Below, in pieces: positions 56,539 to 64,000 of a stretch of 64,000 bases of DNA. This stretch comes from Pantoea wallisii (GTDB lineage Bacteria > Pseudomonadota > Gammaproteobacteria > Enterobacterales > Enterobacteriaceae). Every line of letters begins with the position of its first letter. Position 1 is the stretch's first letter. Location of the stretch: positions 88,473 through 152,472 of the forward strand of contig NZ_MLFS01000001.1 in NCBI RefSeq assembly GCF_002095485.1, written 5' to 3'. The position numbers and the translations under genes were made by a program. Below the pieces are notes generated by a model. The model was not told the origin of the DNA, ran no database searches, and saw nothing but the letters and a program-made list of their open reading frames with translations.

Positions 56539-58059
56539 TCAGGGAAGATGTGGCCAGACACCCGGTCCAATCGGCAGGCCCAGCGCGTACCACACCAGCA
56601 GCAGTACGATCCAGGTAATGAAGAACACGACCGGATAGGGGAAGATCAGCACATAATAGGTGCCAAGCTGGGCATCTTTTTGATAACGCTGCAAAAAGCC
56701 GAGGAACAGCGGCAGGAACGGTGACATGGGTGCCAGCGGTAATACGGCGGAGTCGGCGATGCGGAAGATCATCTGCGCAAACGCCGGATGGAAGCCGAGC
56801 AGCATGAACATTGGCACAAATACCGGAGCCAGAATCGACCAGATTGCCGAGCCGCTGGCGATAAACATGCAGAGAAACGCTGACAGGAACATCAGGCCGA
56901 GAAATGCCGGTGCGCCGCTGATGCCTGCGCTCTCCAGCACATCGGTCAGGCCAATCGCCATGAACTTGCCCATGTTGCTCCAGTTAAAGAACGCCACGAA
57001 CTGCGACAGCGGAAACACCATCACAATAAAGCCCGCCATGCTCTTCATCGGATCGACCAGCAGTTTTGGCACATCGTCAGCGTGACGAATCTGTTTGGTT
57101 ACCGCGCCGTAGGCAATCGCCACAACAAAAAAGAACAGGATGATGATCGGCACAATGCCCTGAATAAAGGGCGAGGGAATAATGCCGCCGGTTTTTGGAT
57201 GGCGCAGCGGCGCATGTTCCGGCACCACCAGCAAGGCCAGCAGCGCGATAAACACCAGCGCGGCAATGCCCGCCGCTTTCAGGCCGCGATTCTCCAGCGC
57301 GGTGAGCGGCGGCAGGCGATCGCTATTACCGCCGTTCCAGACGGGCAGACGCGGTTCAATAAATTTATCCGTCAGGATGGCGCCGGCCACGGTCAGCACA
57401 ATCACCGAGCTGGCCATAAAGAACCAGTTATCAATCACGCTCACGTGCACGGTATCGCTCACCGCTTTTGCCGCTTCGGTGCTGATGCCGGAGAGCAGCA
57501 CATCGGTGGTGACGATCAGCAGGTTGGCGGTAAAACCGGACGCCACGCCGGCAATCGCCGCGAGTAAACCGGCCACCGGATGGCGTCCGACGGCGAGGAA
57601 GATCAGCGCACCAAGCGGTGGCATCACCACCAGCGCCGCATCGGACGAGATGTGGCTGAAAAAGGCGATAAACAGCACCATGTAACTGGCGTAGCGACGA
57701 CTGACGCGCGAGGCCATTTTGACCATCAGCGACTGCAGCAGCCCGATCTTCTCAGCCAGCCCGGCACCAATCACCAGCGCCAGAATCGAGCCCAGCGGGG
57801 TAAAGCCGCTGAAGTTTTTGATGATGTTGGGCAGAATCCACTGAATGCCCGCGACGCTGAGCAGGTTGTTGACGCGGACCAGTTCACCGTTGGCCGGGTT
57901 TTTTACCGCCACATCGAAGCTGCTGAGAATGGCGGTGGCGATCATCAGGACGACGATCAGGTAGACGAACAGTAAGAAGGGGTTGGGCACTTTATTGCCG
58001 ACCCGCTCAATCCAGCTAAACAGCTTTCCTGGGCTGCGGTTTTCCGTGGTGGCTTCCAT
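56539..58059 (-). CDS. abgT: p-Aminobenzoyl-glutamate transporter AbgT
   Basis: A 506-residue AbgT-family inner-membrane transporter. Hallmarks are WIERVGNKVPNPFLLFVYLI, SHISSDAALVVMPPLGALIFLAVGRHPVAGL, GSAIWSILAPVFVPMFMLLGFHPAFAQMIFRIADS and the ending TWIVLLLVWYALGLPIGPG. It imports p-aminobenzoyl-glutamate, a folate breakdown product, for cleavage by AbgA/AbgB. Length agrees with E. coli AbgT. A 271-base gap with tandem repeats separates it from abgB upstream, so its expression may be partly independent. Confidence 0.95.
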   Translation of the reverse strand: MEATTENRSPGKLFSWIERVGNKVPNPFLLFVYLIVVLMIATAILSSFDVAVKNPANGELVRVNNLLSVAGIQWILPNIIKNFSGFTPLGSILALVIGAGLAEKIGLLQSLMVKMASRVSRRYASYMVLFIAFFSHISSDAALVVMPPLGALIFLAVGRHPVAGLLAAIAGVASGFTANLLIVTTDVLLSGISTEAAKAVSDTVHVSVIDNWFFMASSVIVLTVAGAILTDKFIEPRLPVWNGGNSDRLPPLTALENRGLKAAGIAALVFIALLALLVVPEHAPLRHPKTGGIIPSPFIQGIVPIIILFFFVVAIAYGAVTKQIRHADDVPKLLVDPMKSMAGFIVMVFPLSQFVAFFNWSNMGKFMAIGLTDVLESAGISGAPAFLGLMFLSAFLCMFIASGSAIWSILAPVFVPMFMLLGFHPAFAQMIFRIADSAVLPLAPMSPFLPLFLGFLQRYQKDAQLGTYYVLIFPYPVVFFITWIVLLLVWYALGLPIGPGVWPHLP

Positions 58060-58140
58060 CGATTATTCCTCGTCAGTCGTCTTATTGTGTTTGCATGCCC
58101 GCCTGGGGCTCTATTTTTTTGTAATCTTGGGTGGTGCTCA

Positions 58141-58244
58141 GGTCGCCATAAATGGCGATGTGTATCGTGCGCTTATCGTGACGGTCGCCATGAATGGCGA
58201 TGTGTATCGTGCGCTCATTGTGACGGTCGCCATTAATGGCGACC
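58141..58244. repeat. Tandem 42-bp repeat (about 2.5 copies) between abgB and abgT
   Basis: Two units starting GGTCGCCATAAATGGCGATG (58141-58182) and GGTCGCCATGAATGGCGATG (58183-58224) are followed by a partial third ending GGCGACC (58225-58244). Each unit carries a small palindrome GGTCGCCAT-x-AATGGCGA. Directly after lies GGTGCGTAT-TT-ATACGCACC (58256-58275), a perfect hairpin. The core is related to the REP-like palindromes elsewhere in the window. Confidence 0.85.
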
Positions 58245-58330
58245 CTACGTTGTAGGGTGCGTATTTATACGCACCGTGTTACAGAACGCACGAAATCTGA
58301 TGACGCATTCATGCGCACCGCGTTGTGCGG

Positions 58331-59773
58331 TTATTTCAATGTTGACGGCCTGACATCCGCAGGAATCGGACAGGCGTAAGGCTGCTCGCTGCGCACGCGT
58401 TGAAACTCTTCGCGGCAGCGCGCCAGCACGGCGTCATCCTGCAACAGCGTCAGGGCGGTGGCGGCCATCACTTTCGCGGCCAGGCACATCCCTTTATGCG
58501 CAACCGAACTGCGCCCCTGCGCCACTAACTGCCAGGTGTGCAGTGGCGTGCCGAAGGCGAAGCAGGGCGCGAAACACTGCGCGGTCGGCGTGACCCAACT
58601 GACATCGCCCACGTCGGTTGAGCCATACAACAGCTCGCGCGTCACGGCGTAAGGCGCGACCTCATCCATCAGCACTTTGTCACCCAGCGCCTCTGTCCAG
58701 GCGAGCCCGGCATCGCCGCCGGTACGCGCCGCGTTAAGTCGTGCATTGCGCAGATCGTCTTTCGTTAAGGTGGCACGGACGGCGGTGGCGAACTGCTGCT
58801 CCTCCGCGCTCCATGCCGGCAGACCAAACTGCTGCAAGTTACGTTCCATTACCGCTTCCAGCGCACGGTTTGGCACGTAATTGGAACAGGCTTTATCGAA
58901 GCGCACCGTCATCTGTGTATCGGTCATCAGCGCCGCGCCTCTGGCAATGTTGATCACCCGCTGGTAGATATCCTGCGCCTGGTCAAGCTGCGGTGCGCGG
59001 ATCAGGTAGAGCACTTCGGCATCGGCCTGCACCACATTGGGCGATACGCCGCCGGTGTTCGTTACCGCATAGTGCAGACGCGCTTCCTGTACGATGTGCT
59101 CGCGCAGAAAGTTGGCGCCGGTGTTCATCAGCGTGACCGCGTCCAGCGCGCTGCGCCCCAGATGTGGCGAATTGGCCGCATGCGCTGCCACACCTTTGAA
59201 GTGGAACGCGGCCTGGATATTGGCAAGCGTGCTGAGGTTGAACATGCCGCTGAAGCCCTCCGGATGCCAGGTCACGGCGGCATCGACGTCATCAAACAGC
59301 CCTTCGCGCACCATGAAGGTCTTGCCGGATCCGCCCTCTTCGCCGGGGCAGCCGTAAAAGCGCAGCGTGCCGCGCTGGCCGTGTTGCGCCCACCACGCTT
59401 TAATTGCGAAGGCAGCGGCCAGCCCGGCGGTGCCCAGCAGGTTATGGCCGCAGCCATGTCCGTTGCCGTTTTCCACCAGCGGCTGCGGCGTCGCGCAGTT
59501 CGCCTGCTGGCTTAAACCGGCCAGCGCATCGAACTCACCGAGGATGGCAATCACCGGCTTGCCGCTGCCGACGCTGGCGATGAATGCCGTCTCGATATTG
59601 CCGACGCCGCGCTCTACGGTGAATCCCTCCTGCTCCAGCGCATCGGCCAGCAGCGCGGCAGATTGCGTCTCTTCAAAGCGGGTCTCCGGTACATCCCAGA
59701 TGGCGTCGCTAATAGCGCTAAAGCGCGGCTGATTTTCATTGATGTAGCGATCAATAAAGTCGTGATGGCTCAT
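58331..59773 (-). CDS. abgB: p-Aminobenzoyl-glutamate hydrolase subunit B
   Basis: A 480-residue M20-family metallopeptidase, one chain of the AbgAB heterodimer that cleaves p-aminobenzoyl-glutamate to p-aminobenzoate and glutamate. Metal-site motifs are [53 protein letters not shown] and [11 protein letters not shown]. The dimerisation domain has [26 protein letters not shown]. The start overlaps the end of abgA by four bases (ATGA), so the two are coupled. Length matches E. coli AbgB (481). Confidence 0.95.
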   Translation of the reverse strand: MSHHDFIDRYINENQPRFSAISDAIWDVPETRFEETQSAALLADALEQEGFTVERGVGNIETAFIASVGSGKPVIAILGEFDALAGLSQQANCATPQPLVENGNGHGCGHNLLGTAGLAAAFAIKAWWAQHGQRGTLRFYGCPGEEGGSGKTFMVREGLFDDVDAAVTWHPEGFSGMFNLSTLANIQAAFHFKGVAAHAANSPHLGRSALDAVTLMNTGANFLREHIVQEARLHYAVTNTGGVSPNVVQADAEVLYLIRAPQLDQAQDIYQRVINIARGAALMTDTQMTVRFDKACSNYVPNRALEAVMERNLQQFGLPAWSAEEQQFATAVRATLTKDDLRNARLNAARTGGDAGLAWTEALGDKVLMDEVAPYAVTRELLYGSTDVGDVSWVTPTAQCFAPCFAFGTPLHTWQLVAQGRSSVAHKGMCLAAKVMAATALTLLQDDAVLARCREEFQRVRSEQPYACPIPADVRPSTLK

Positions 59774-61082
59774 CGTGCACCGCCAAACTGCGCCTGATTC
59801 AGCGCCAGGGTAGCCAGCGTCTGTACGGCGGTTGCCATGACCGCTTCGTCAAAATCGAACTTCGCATTGTGATGGCCTGCCGCCAGCTCACAGCCGAAAA
59901 TCACGTATGACGCCTGACCGCCGTGCTGCTGCACGCGCTCCAGCATGTAGGTGGCGTCCTCCGAGCCGGCCGCCTGCGGTTTGGTGTCGATCACAGAGTT
60001 AAAGATGCCAAGCGCCACCGCCTGCTGATGGATAAAATCAACCCACGGCTGACTTGGCGTGCAGCTGCGTGCGCCGCCCATAAGCTTCACCTCGTGTTCA
60101 ACGCCATACATCGCTGCCGCGCCGGCGATCGTGCGCAGCGCCTGCTGATAGATATCATCATTTACCTGATTGCTGACGCCACGTGTCTCTACCTTCATCA
60201 GCGCGCAATCGGGCACCACATTGCGGCCGGTACCGGCCTGCAGCACGCCCACGTTAACGCGCGCCACACCGCCGCTGTGCTGTGGCAGGCTATGCAACGC
60301 CAGCGTGGCCTGCGCGGCCGCCAGCACGCGTTCCGCCCGGCCTCCGGATTGCCGCCGGCATGGGCACCCACGCCGGTAAAGCTGACGTCCAGCTTGGTGG
60401 TCGCCAGGAAGCTGTCACTGCCGCAAACGATTTCTCCGGCAGGCACGCCAGTACCAAGATGGATGGCGGTAAACAGATCCACATCATCGACCACGCCCGC
60501 TGCCACCATCGCTTTCGCGCCGCGCACGCCCTCTTCAGCAGGCTGAAAGATGAGTTTGATCTTACCGCTTAGCCGATCTTTCATGGTCATCAGCACCTGT
60601 GCCAGCGCCAGACCAATGGTGGTGTGTCCGTCATGGCCGCAGGCGTGCATCATGCCGGCATTGCAGGAGGCAAAGCCTTCACGCGCGGGCAGGTGATCGC
60701 TATCGCGGCTTTCGTTCTGATCCAGCGCATCCATATCCACGCGGAAACCCATCACCGGACCGGGACGACCGGTGTCCAGCGTGGCCACCACGCCACAGAA
60801 GCCGCCGGAGAAGTGGGTAATCCACTGCGGTAGCGCGCCCTGTTCCACTGCTCGCGTCTCCTGCTGCGCCAGTACGTCTGCCGGGGGCAGCCCCATACGC
60901 GCATCAGCATCAATCACTTCACGACCCAGCTGTAGTTGATAACCAAGACGGTGCAGCTCCTCCGCGACCAGCGTGGCGGTGCGGAACTCCAGCCAGCCTG
61001 ATTCAGCGTACTGGTGCAGATCGCGCCGCCGCGCCTGCATGTGGGGAATCTGCGCGTTTATGAGGTCGGAGAGGGTGTTCAT
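59770..61082 (-). pseudogene. abgA: p-Aminobenzoyl-glutamate hydrolase subunit A, frameshifted
   Basis: Two overlapping frames give a complete AbgA of about 437 residues: the N-terminus with HMQARRRDLHQYAESGWLEFRTA, then MGFRVDMDALDQNES, MMHACGHDGHTTIGLALAQ and FQPAEEGVRGAKAMVAAGVVDDVD (metal ligands), the SFTGVGAHAGGNPEAGRN strand, and, after the break, LAAAQATLALHSLPQHSG and EDATYMLERVQQHGGQASYVIFGCELAAGHH. The frame changes by one base near 60324-60330 (after AGRNA), where a single missing G on the minus strand restores it. The ATG at 61082 has AAGGA seven bases ahead. As written only a truncated product is made. The protein is otherwise undamaged. Confidence 0.9.
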
Positions 61083-61143
61083 CGGCATTTCCTTAGTGAT
61101 GTTTTTTTATGCATTCACCCGAATCTACACAATGGTATTGGGG

Positions 61144-61169
61144 CACATAAGATGCGAATATCTTGTGTC
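61144..61169. promoter_or_regulatory. LysR-type operator between abgA and abgR
   Basis: CACATAAGAT and ATCTTGTGTC are near-perfect inverted arms separated by six bases, containing a T-N11-A pattern (T61148, A61160) within AAGAT/ATCTT. It lies 27 bases upstream of the abgR start and 62 bases before abgA, as expected for AbgR control of the divergent operon. Confidence 0.6.
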
Positions 61170-61195
61170 TGATAAACAGCGGTTATCACAAAATC

Positions 61196-62094
61196 ATGCC
61201 GGCTAATCTCAAATTACATCAGCTGCGCGCCTTTGTTGACGTGGCGCGCCAGGGCAGTATCCGCGCGGCCAGCCGCCTCTCCGGCTTGTCACAACCCGCT
61301 CTGACTAAAGCCATCCAGGAGCTGGAGCTGGTGCTGGGCGCACGGCTTTTTGAACGGCGCCAGCAGGGCGTAACGCTAACGGCTGTCGGCGATAACTTTT
61401 TTCGCCATGCCAGTCTGGTGCTGGAGGAGCTGCGCGTCGCGCAGGAGGATATTCAGCAGCGGCTGGGGCTGGCTGGCGGGCGGGTTAACATTGGCGTGGG
61501 CGGCAGCATCGCGCGCACCGTGATGCCGCAGGTTATTACCCAGTTTCATCGTGAATACCCGCTGGTGAAGGTGCGTATCGTGGAGGGGCAGCTGGTGTCG
61601 ATGGTGCATGAACTGCGCCAGGGGGCGCTGGATTTCACTATCAATACCTATGATCGGCACCATCTCGATCAGGAGCTGATTTTTGAGCGGCTGATGCAGC
61701 GCGACTATCAGGTGGTGATGCGCAAAGGGCATCCGATGGCGCATGCGCGCTCGCTGGCGGAGCTACAGCACTGCGACTGGACCATGCCGACCCCGCAGGC
61801 AGCTACTATCGCCTGCTGCACGATCTGTTTGGCGAGCTGGGCATGGCGCCGAAGATCGTGGTGACCTGCGAAACCTTTATGGCCTGTACCAGTCTGGTCG
61901 CAAAGAGCGATTTCGTCAGCATTATCTCACGCGATGTGATTGAAGATCCGACCCACGGCGGTCAGCTGATTGCACTGGATCTGGATGATCCTTTGCCTAA
62001 AGCGACGTTTTATTTGATCCAGCGAAAAGATACCGCGCTGACGCCGATGAGTGCCTATATGGCACAGCTTTTCCGGCGTTACTGCCAGCCATGA
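61196..62094 (+). pseudogene. abgR: LysR regulator AbgR, frameshifted
   Basis: Two frames together give a LysR regulator of about 300 residues: the helix-turn-helix LHQLRAFVDVARQGSIRAASRLSGLSQPALTKAIQELEL, then the effector domain from RVNIGVGGSIARTVMPQVI and, past the break, MAPKIVVTCETFMACTSLVAKSDFVSIISRDVIED to the end. The frame slips by -1 near 61795 (after DWTMPTP), where one missing base in a C/G-rich stretch restores it. It diverges from abgA as in E. coli, where AbgR activates the abg genes. No clear Shine-Dalgarno sequence precedes the ATG at 61196. Confidence 0.88.
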
Positions 62095-62165
62095 CGGGGC
62101 AAAAAGGCGATCGTCTACACTTAATCTGTACGTGAAGCTAACCCAACCCATTGGCGGAGGTAACA

Positions 62166-62603
62166 ATGCAAGTGAGCCCTTATCTGTTTCTGTATGGTCG
62201 CTGCGAAGAGGCGATTGAATTCTATCTGCAGGCTACCGGCGGCGAGATTCTGCAAAAAATGACCTTCGGCGATATGCCGGAGCAGGGTGAGCAAGTGGGT
62301 GACCAGTCCGCGCCGCCGCTGCCGCCAGAGAAGATCATGCATGCGCATCTGCGTATCGGGCAGGGCGAATTGATGCTCAGCGATGGTGACACGTCAAAGC
62401 CGCCCGCGTCTGAACATGCCGGTTACGCCGTCAGCCTGGCAACGCCGGATGAAGCAGAGGGTAAAGCGTGGTTTGAGAAGTTATCGGCAGGCGGGAAAGT
62501 GACTACGCCGTGGCAGGAGACATTCTGGTCGAATGGCTTCGGGATGTTTATCGATAAGTTCGGTATTCCGTGGCGTATCAATGTGGTGAAGCCACAGTCT
62601 TAA
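62166..62603 (+). CDS. VOC family protein, PhnB/YjdN-like
   Basis: A 145-residue protein of the vicinal oxygen chelate superfamily in the PhnB/YjdN (3-demethylubiquinone methyltransferase-like) group: VSPYLFLYGRCEEAIEFY, HAHLRIGQGELMLSDGD and the end WSNGFGMFIDKFGIPWRIN. These proteins are of unknown function despite the old PhnB name, and no phn genes are nearby. The ATG at 62166 has GGAGG five bases ahead. An upstream TTG at 62151 is not favoured. It stands alone between abgR and tsx. Confidence 0.88.
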   Translation: MQVSPYLFLYGRCEEAIEFYLQATGGEILQKMTFGDMPEQGEQVGDQSAPPLPPEKIMHAHLRIGQGELMLSDGDTSKPPASEHAGYAVSLATPDEAEGKAWFEKLSAGGKVTTPWQETFWSNGFGMFIDKFGIPWRINVVKPQS

Positions 62604-62641
62604 TCTGACGCCCGGCAAGTTTTCACTGATAACGCGTTTTT

Positions 62642-62665
62642 CGGGTCGCCTCTTCTGGCGACCCG
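62642..62665. repeat. REP-like hairpin between convergent PhnB-like and tsx genes
   Basis: CGGGTCGCC and GGCGACCCG form a perfect 9-bp stem with a 6-nt loop, ten bases from the tsx stop. It has the GGTCGCC/GGCGACC core of the dispersed family and probably also ends transcription. Confidence 0.75.
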
Positions 62666-62675
62666 ACTGTCAGAC

Positions 62676-63542
62676 TTAGAAGTTGTAACCCACCACCAGG
62701 TAGTAACCCCAACCGGTCGATTTCACTTCAAACGGACCTCTGCCAAAGTTCAGCTCCTGGCCATCCGCCCACTGTCCACCGTTGTGGAAATAACGCGCCA
62801 CAGTTGAAACGTGCCAGTGGTCGTAGTTCAGCGACAGGATATGGCTGGAGGCGATGGAGTTGCTGGTGCGCGAGCGGTCAGATTTGTCACGCAGATCGGA
62901 ACCCCAGTCGAAGTTAGTGAAGCCGATGTAGCTCAGCTTGCCGCCCCACAGGTCGGTGATCGGGACAAAGTACTTCACTTTGAAGCGGTAGCCATCCCAG
63001 CTGTTTTCGTTAGCCGCACCGTAGTTTTCCCACTGGTATTTGGCATAGACGTTCAGAGACAGGCCGACATCGCTGTGCGTATCAATATCGGTACCCAGAC
63101 CCATGTACCAGGTGTTCTGACGGTTATCGCTGTTGCGACCCATGTCATAGATGTAGTTGTTGGCGAAGTACCACTCTTTAAATGGACCAAATGCCAGGCT
63201 GGTGCCGGTCAGTTTGTCGATAGAGAAGCGCGGTTCAATCTCCATGAACATCGGCGAACCGTGATCAAACACGCCGTTAGCGTTGCTGTTACCCACGCCG
63301 AAGAAGTTGGTCAGATCCAGATAGCCGTAGAAGTCGAACCAATCTTTTTTAGTAAAGGCTTCGTATTCGAGATAGACATCGTTATTGAACTGCGGTCCGA
63401 AGCGGGTGTGATAGCTGCCTACCACGTTAACGCTCTGGTGCCACCAGTCGGAGAGGTATTGCGGGTCGCTCTCTGCCGCCTGTGCTGCGCCAGTCCAGCT
63501 GCTGGCCAGTAAGGCCCCTGCTATCAATGCTTTAAATTTCAT
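62676..63542 (-). CDS. tsx: Nucleoside-specific channel-forming outer-membrane protein Tsx
   Basis: A 288-residue outer-membrane porin for nucleosides, closely matching E. coli Tsx: signal peptide [21 protein letters not shown], then [89 protein letters not shown] and the C-terminal [13 protein letters not shown] with terminal Phe. It admits nucleosides and albicidin and is a phage and colicin receptor in E. coli. I chose the ATG at 63542, which gives a standard signal peptide, over the ATG at 63557. Upstream lie a perfect CRP box and a CytR-type octamer. Confidence 0.96.
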   Translation of the reverse strand: MKFKALIAGALLASSWTGAAQAAESDPQYLSDWWHQSVNVVGSYHTRFGPQFNNDVYLEYEAFTKKDWFDFYGYLDLTNFFGVGNSNANGVFDHGSPMFMEIEPRFSIDKLTGTSLAFGPFKEWYFANNYIYDMGRNSDNRQNTWYMGLGTDIDTHSDVGLSLNVYAKYQWENYGAANENSWDGYRFKVKYFVPITDLWGGKLSYIGFTNFDWGSDLRDKSDRSRTSNSIASSHILSLNYDHWHVSTVARYFHNGGQWADGQELNFGRGPFEVKSTGWGYYLVVGYNF

Positions 63543-63718
63543 TATTGTTAACCACATGCTTGTGATCGCCGCAGTTGCGCCGCGATCGGGTGAAATCGAT
63601 CCCAGGGGATGGGCAGTGTGCTGTTTTAGCCGGTCTGAGGTGCCGGTTTTTCAGGCCCGCGTAATGTGCCTGTAACAGGGCGATAGAAAATAGATTTTGA
63701 TCACGTTTGTCAAAAAGT

Positions 63719-63757
63719 GTTGCATTTGGATTCAGTAGAAATGTGACAAAGGTCACA
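63719..63757 (-). promoter_or_regulatory. CRP site and CytR-type octamer in the tsx promoter
   Basis: TGTGACAAAGGTCACA (63742-63757) is a perfect TGTGA-N6-TCACA CRP palindrome. GTTGCATT (63719-63726) is the octamer recognised by CytR, lying 15 bases nearer to tsx. In E. coli tsx is controlled jointly by CRP and CytR, so the same logic appears here. Confidence 0.75.
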
Positions 63758-63850
63758 ATATTGCCGCGTCGCGAACGGAACTGCGCAACCGATTACGTGT
63801 CGTTAATGTGTTTTGACAGGCGCGGATGAGATCGCTTGCGCGGAGCAATA

Positions 63851-63984
63851 GAGCAGGTTTCGTTCGCCATGGGCAATGGCAGTTGCCGGGGAAGGGAGCC
63901 GGTTTCGTTCGCCATGGGCAATGGCAGTTGCCGGGGAAGGGAGCAGATTCCGTTCGCTACAGGCAATGGCAGTTGCAGTTTCCG
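63851..63984. repeat. Tandem 45-bp repeat at the window end (about three copies)
   Basis: Two nearly identical 45-base units (63851-63895 and 63896-63940), each with CGTTCGCCATGGGCAATGGC followed by AGTTGCCGGGGAAGG, are followed by a diverged third copy (63941-63984, with CGTTCGCTACAGGCAATGGC). No gene covers them. They lie upstream of tsx and continue to the edge, so the array may extend beyond the window. Apart from the CRP/CytR region nothing else is recognised in 63543-64000. Confidence 0.85.
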
Positions 63985-64000
63985 CCGTGCGCGACCGGGC

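Noticed and set aside
58141..58244. The tandem repeats considered as a CRISPR array
   Set aside because: The units are directly adjacent with no unique spacers, and there are no cas genes.

Overview
The window reads as a chromosomal segment of an Enterobacterales bacterium, most likely Erwiniaceae (Pantoea or Erwinia-like). The inference rests on gene content and protein similarity judged by eye. The backbone follows the order of the E. coli region tyrB-yjbQR-uvrA-ssb-yjcB-soxSR-yjcD-yjcE-actP-yjcH-acs-gltP. Several E. coli genes of that region are absent (aphA, pdeC/yjcC, the nrf genes). In their place are accessory genes, including a membrane-bound three-subunit gluconate-type dehydrogenase, which is common in Pantoea-like bacteria.

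Layout. 1-3.3 kb: tail of an Lrp/AsnC regulator, a YitT-like membrane protein, a frameshifted tyrB, yjbQ and yjbR. 3.3-8.3 kb: a YahK-like alcohol dehydrogenase, then uvrA and ssb diverging from an intergenic region with a LexA box. 8.3-16.1 kb: an accessory block placed between ssb and yjcB. It holds an AT-rich membrane protein behind a long palindrome, a cysteine hydrolase, an AraC/EamA pair, an IS3-type remnant, and a two-gene polysaccharide-type cassette (a frameshifted flippase and an ATP-grasp protein). 16.1-21.8 kb: yjcB, soxS and soxR around a perfect SoxR operator, a glutathione transferase, ghxP (yjcD) behind PurR-like sites, and yjcE. 21.8-25.3 kb: a LysR regulator diverging from a cidA/cidB pair, then two YfaZ-like outer-membrane proteins. 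25.3-31.3 kb: the acetate operon acs-yjcH-actP and gltP. 31.3-35.2 kb: a truncated HicB-like gene, an unknown anchored protein, and the murQP N-acetylmuramate operon. 35.7-41.7 kb: a giant autotransporter. 42-50.7 kb: aer, an AraC/NepI-like efflux pair, a small DUF1471 periplasmic protein, yncE, dihydroxyacetone kinase and sbmA. 51-54.9 kb: the gluconate 2-dehydrogenase operon behind a perfect GntR-type palindrome. 55-62.1 kb: an MFS transporter and the abgABT operon with its regulator abgR. 62.2-64 kb: a PhnB-like protein, tsx with a perfect CRP box and a CytR octamer, and tandem repeats at the edge.

Four genes that look intact in every other respect are broken by five single-base indels (tyrB twice, the flippase, abgA, abgR). 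This pattern suggests consensus errors in the assembly at least as much as real gene decay.

Physiologically the window is about using and exchanging small carbon and nitrogen compounds: acetate, glutamate/aspartate, N-acetylmuramate, gluconate, dihydroxyacetone, p-aminobenzoyl-glutamate, nucleosides and purines. It also covers redox stress (soxRS), DNA repair (uvrA, ssb) and surface structures (autotransporter, flippase cassette). I found no CRISPR array, tRNA, rRNA, prophage or integrase, and no clearly new multi-gene defence system. The best candidates for undescribed biology are the flippase/ATP-grasp cassette with its long leader, the palindrome-controlled membrane protein, and the GntR-operator-linked dehydrogenase operon.
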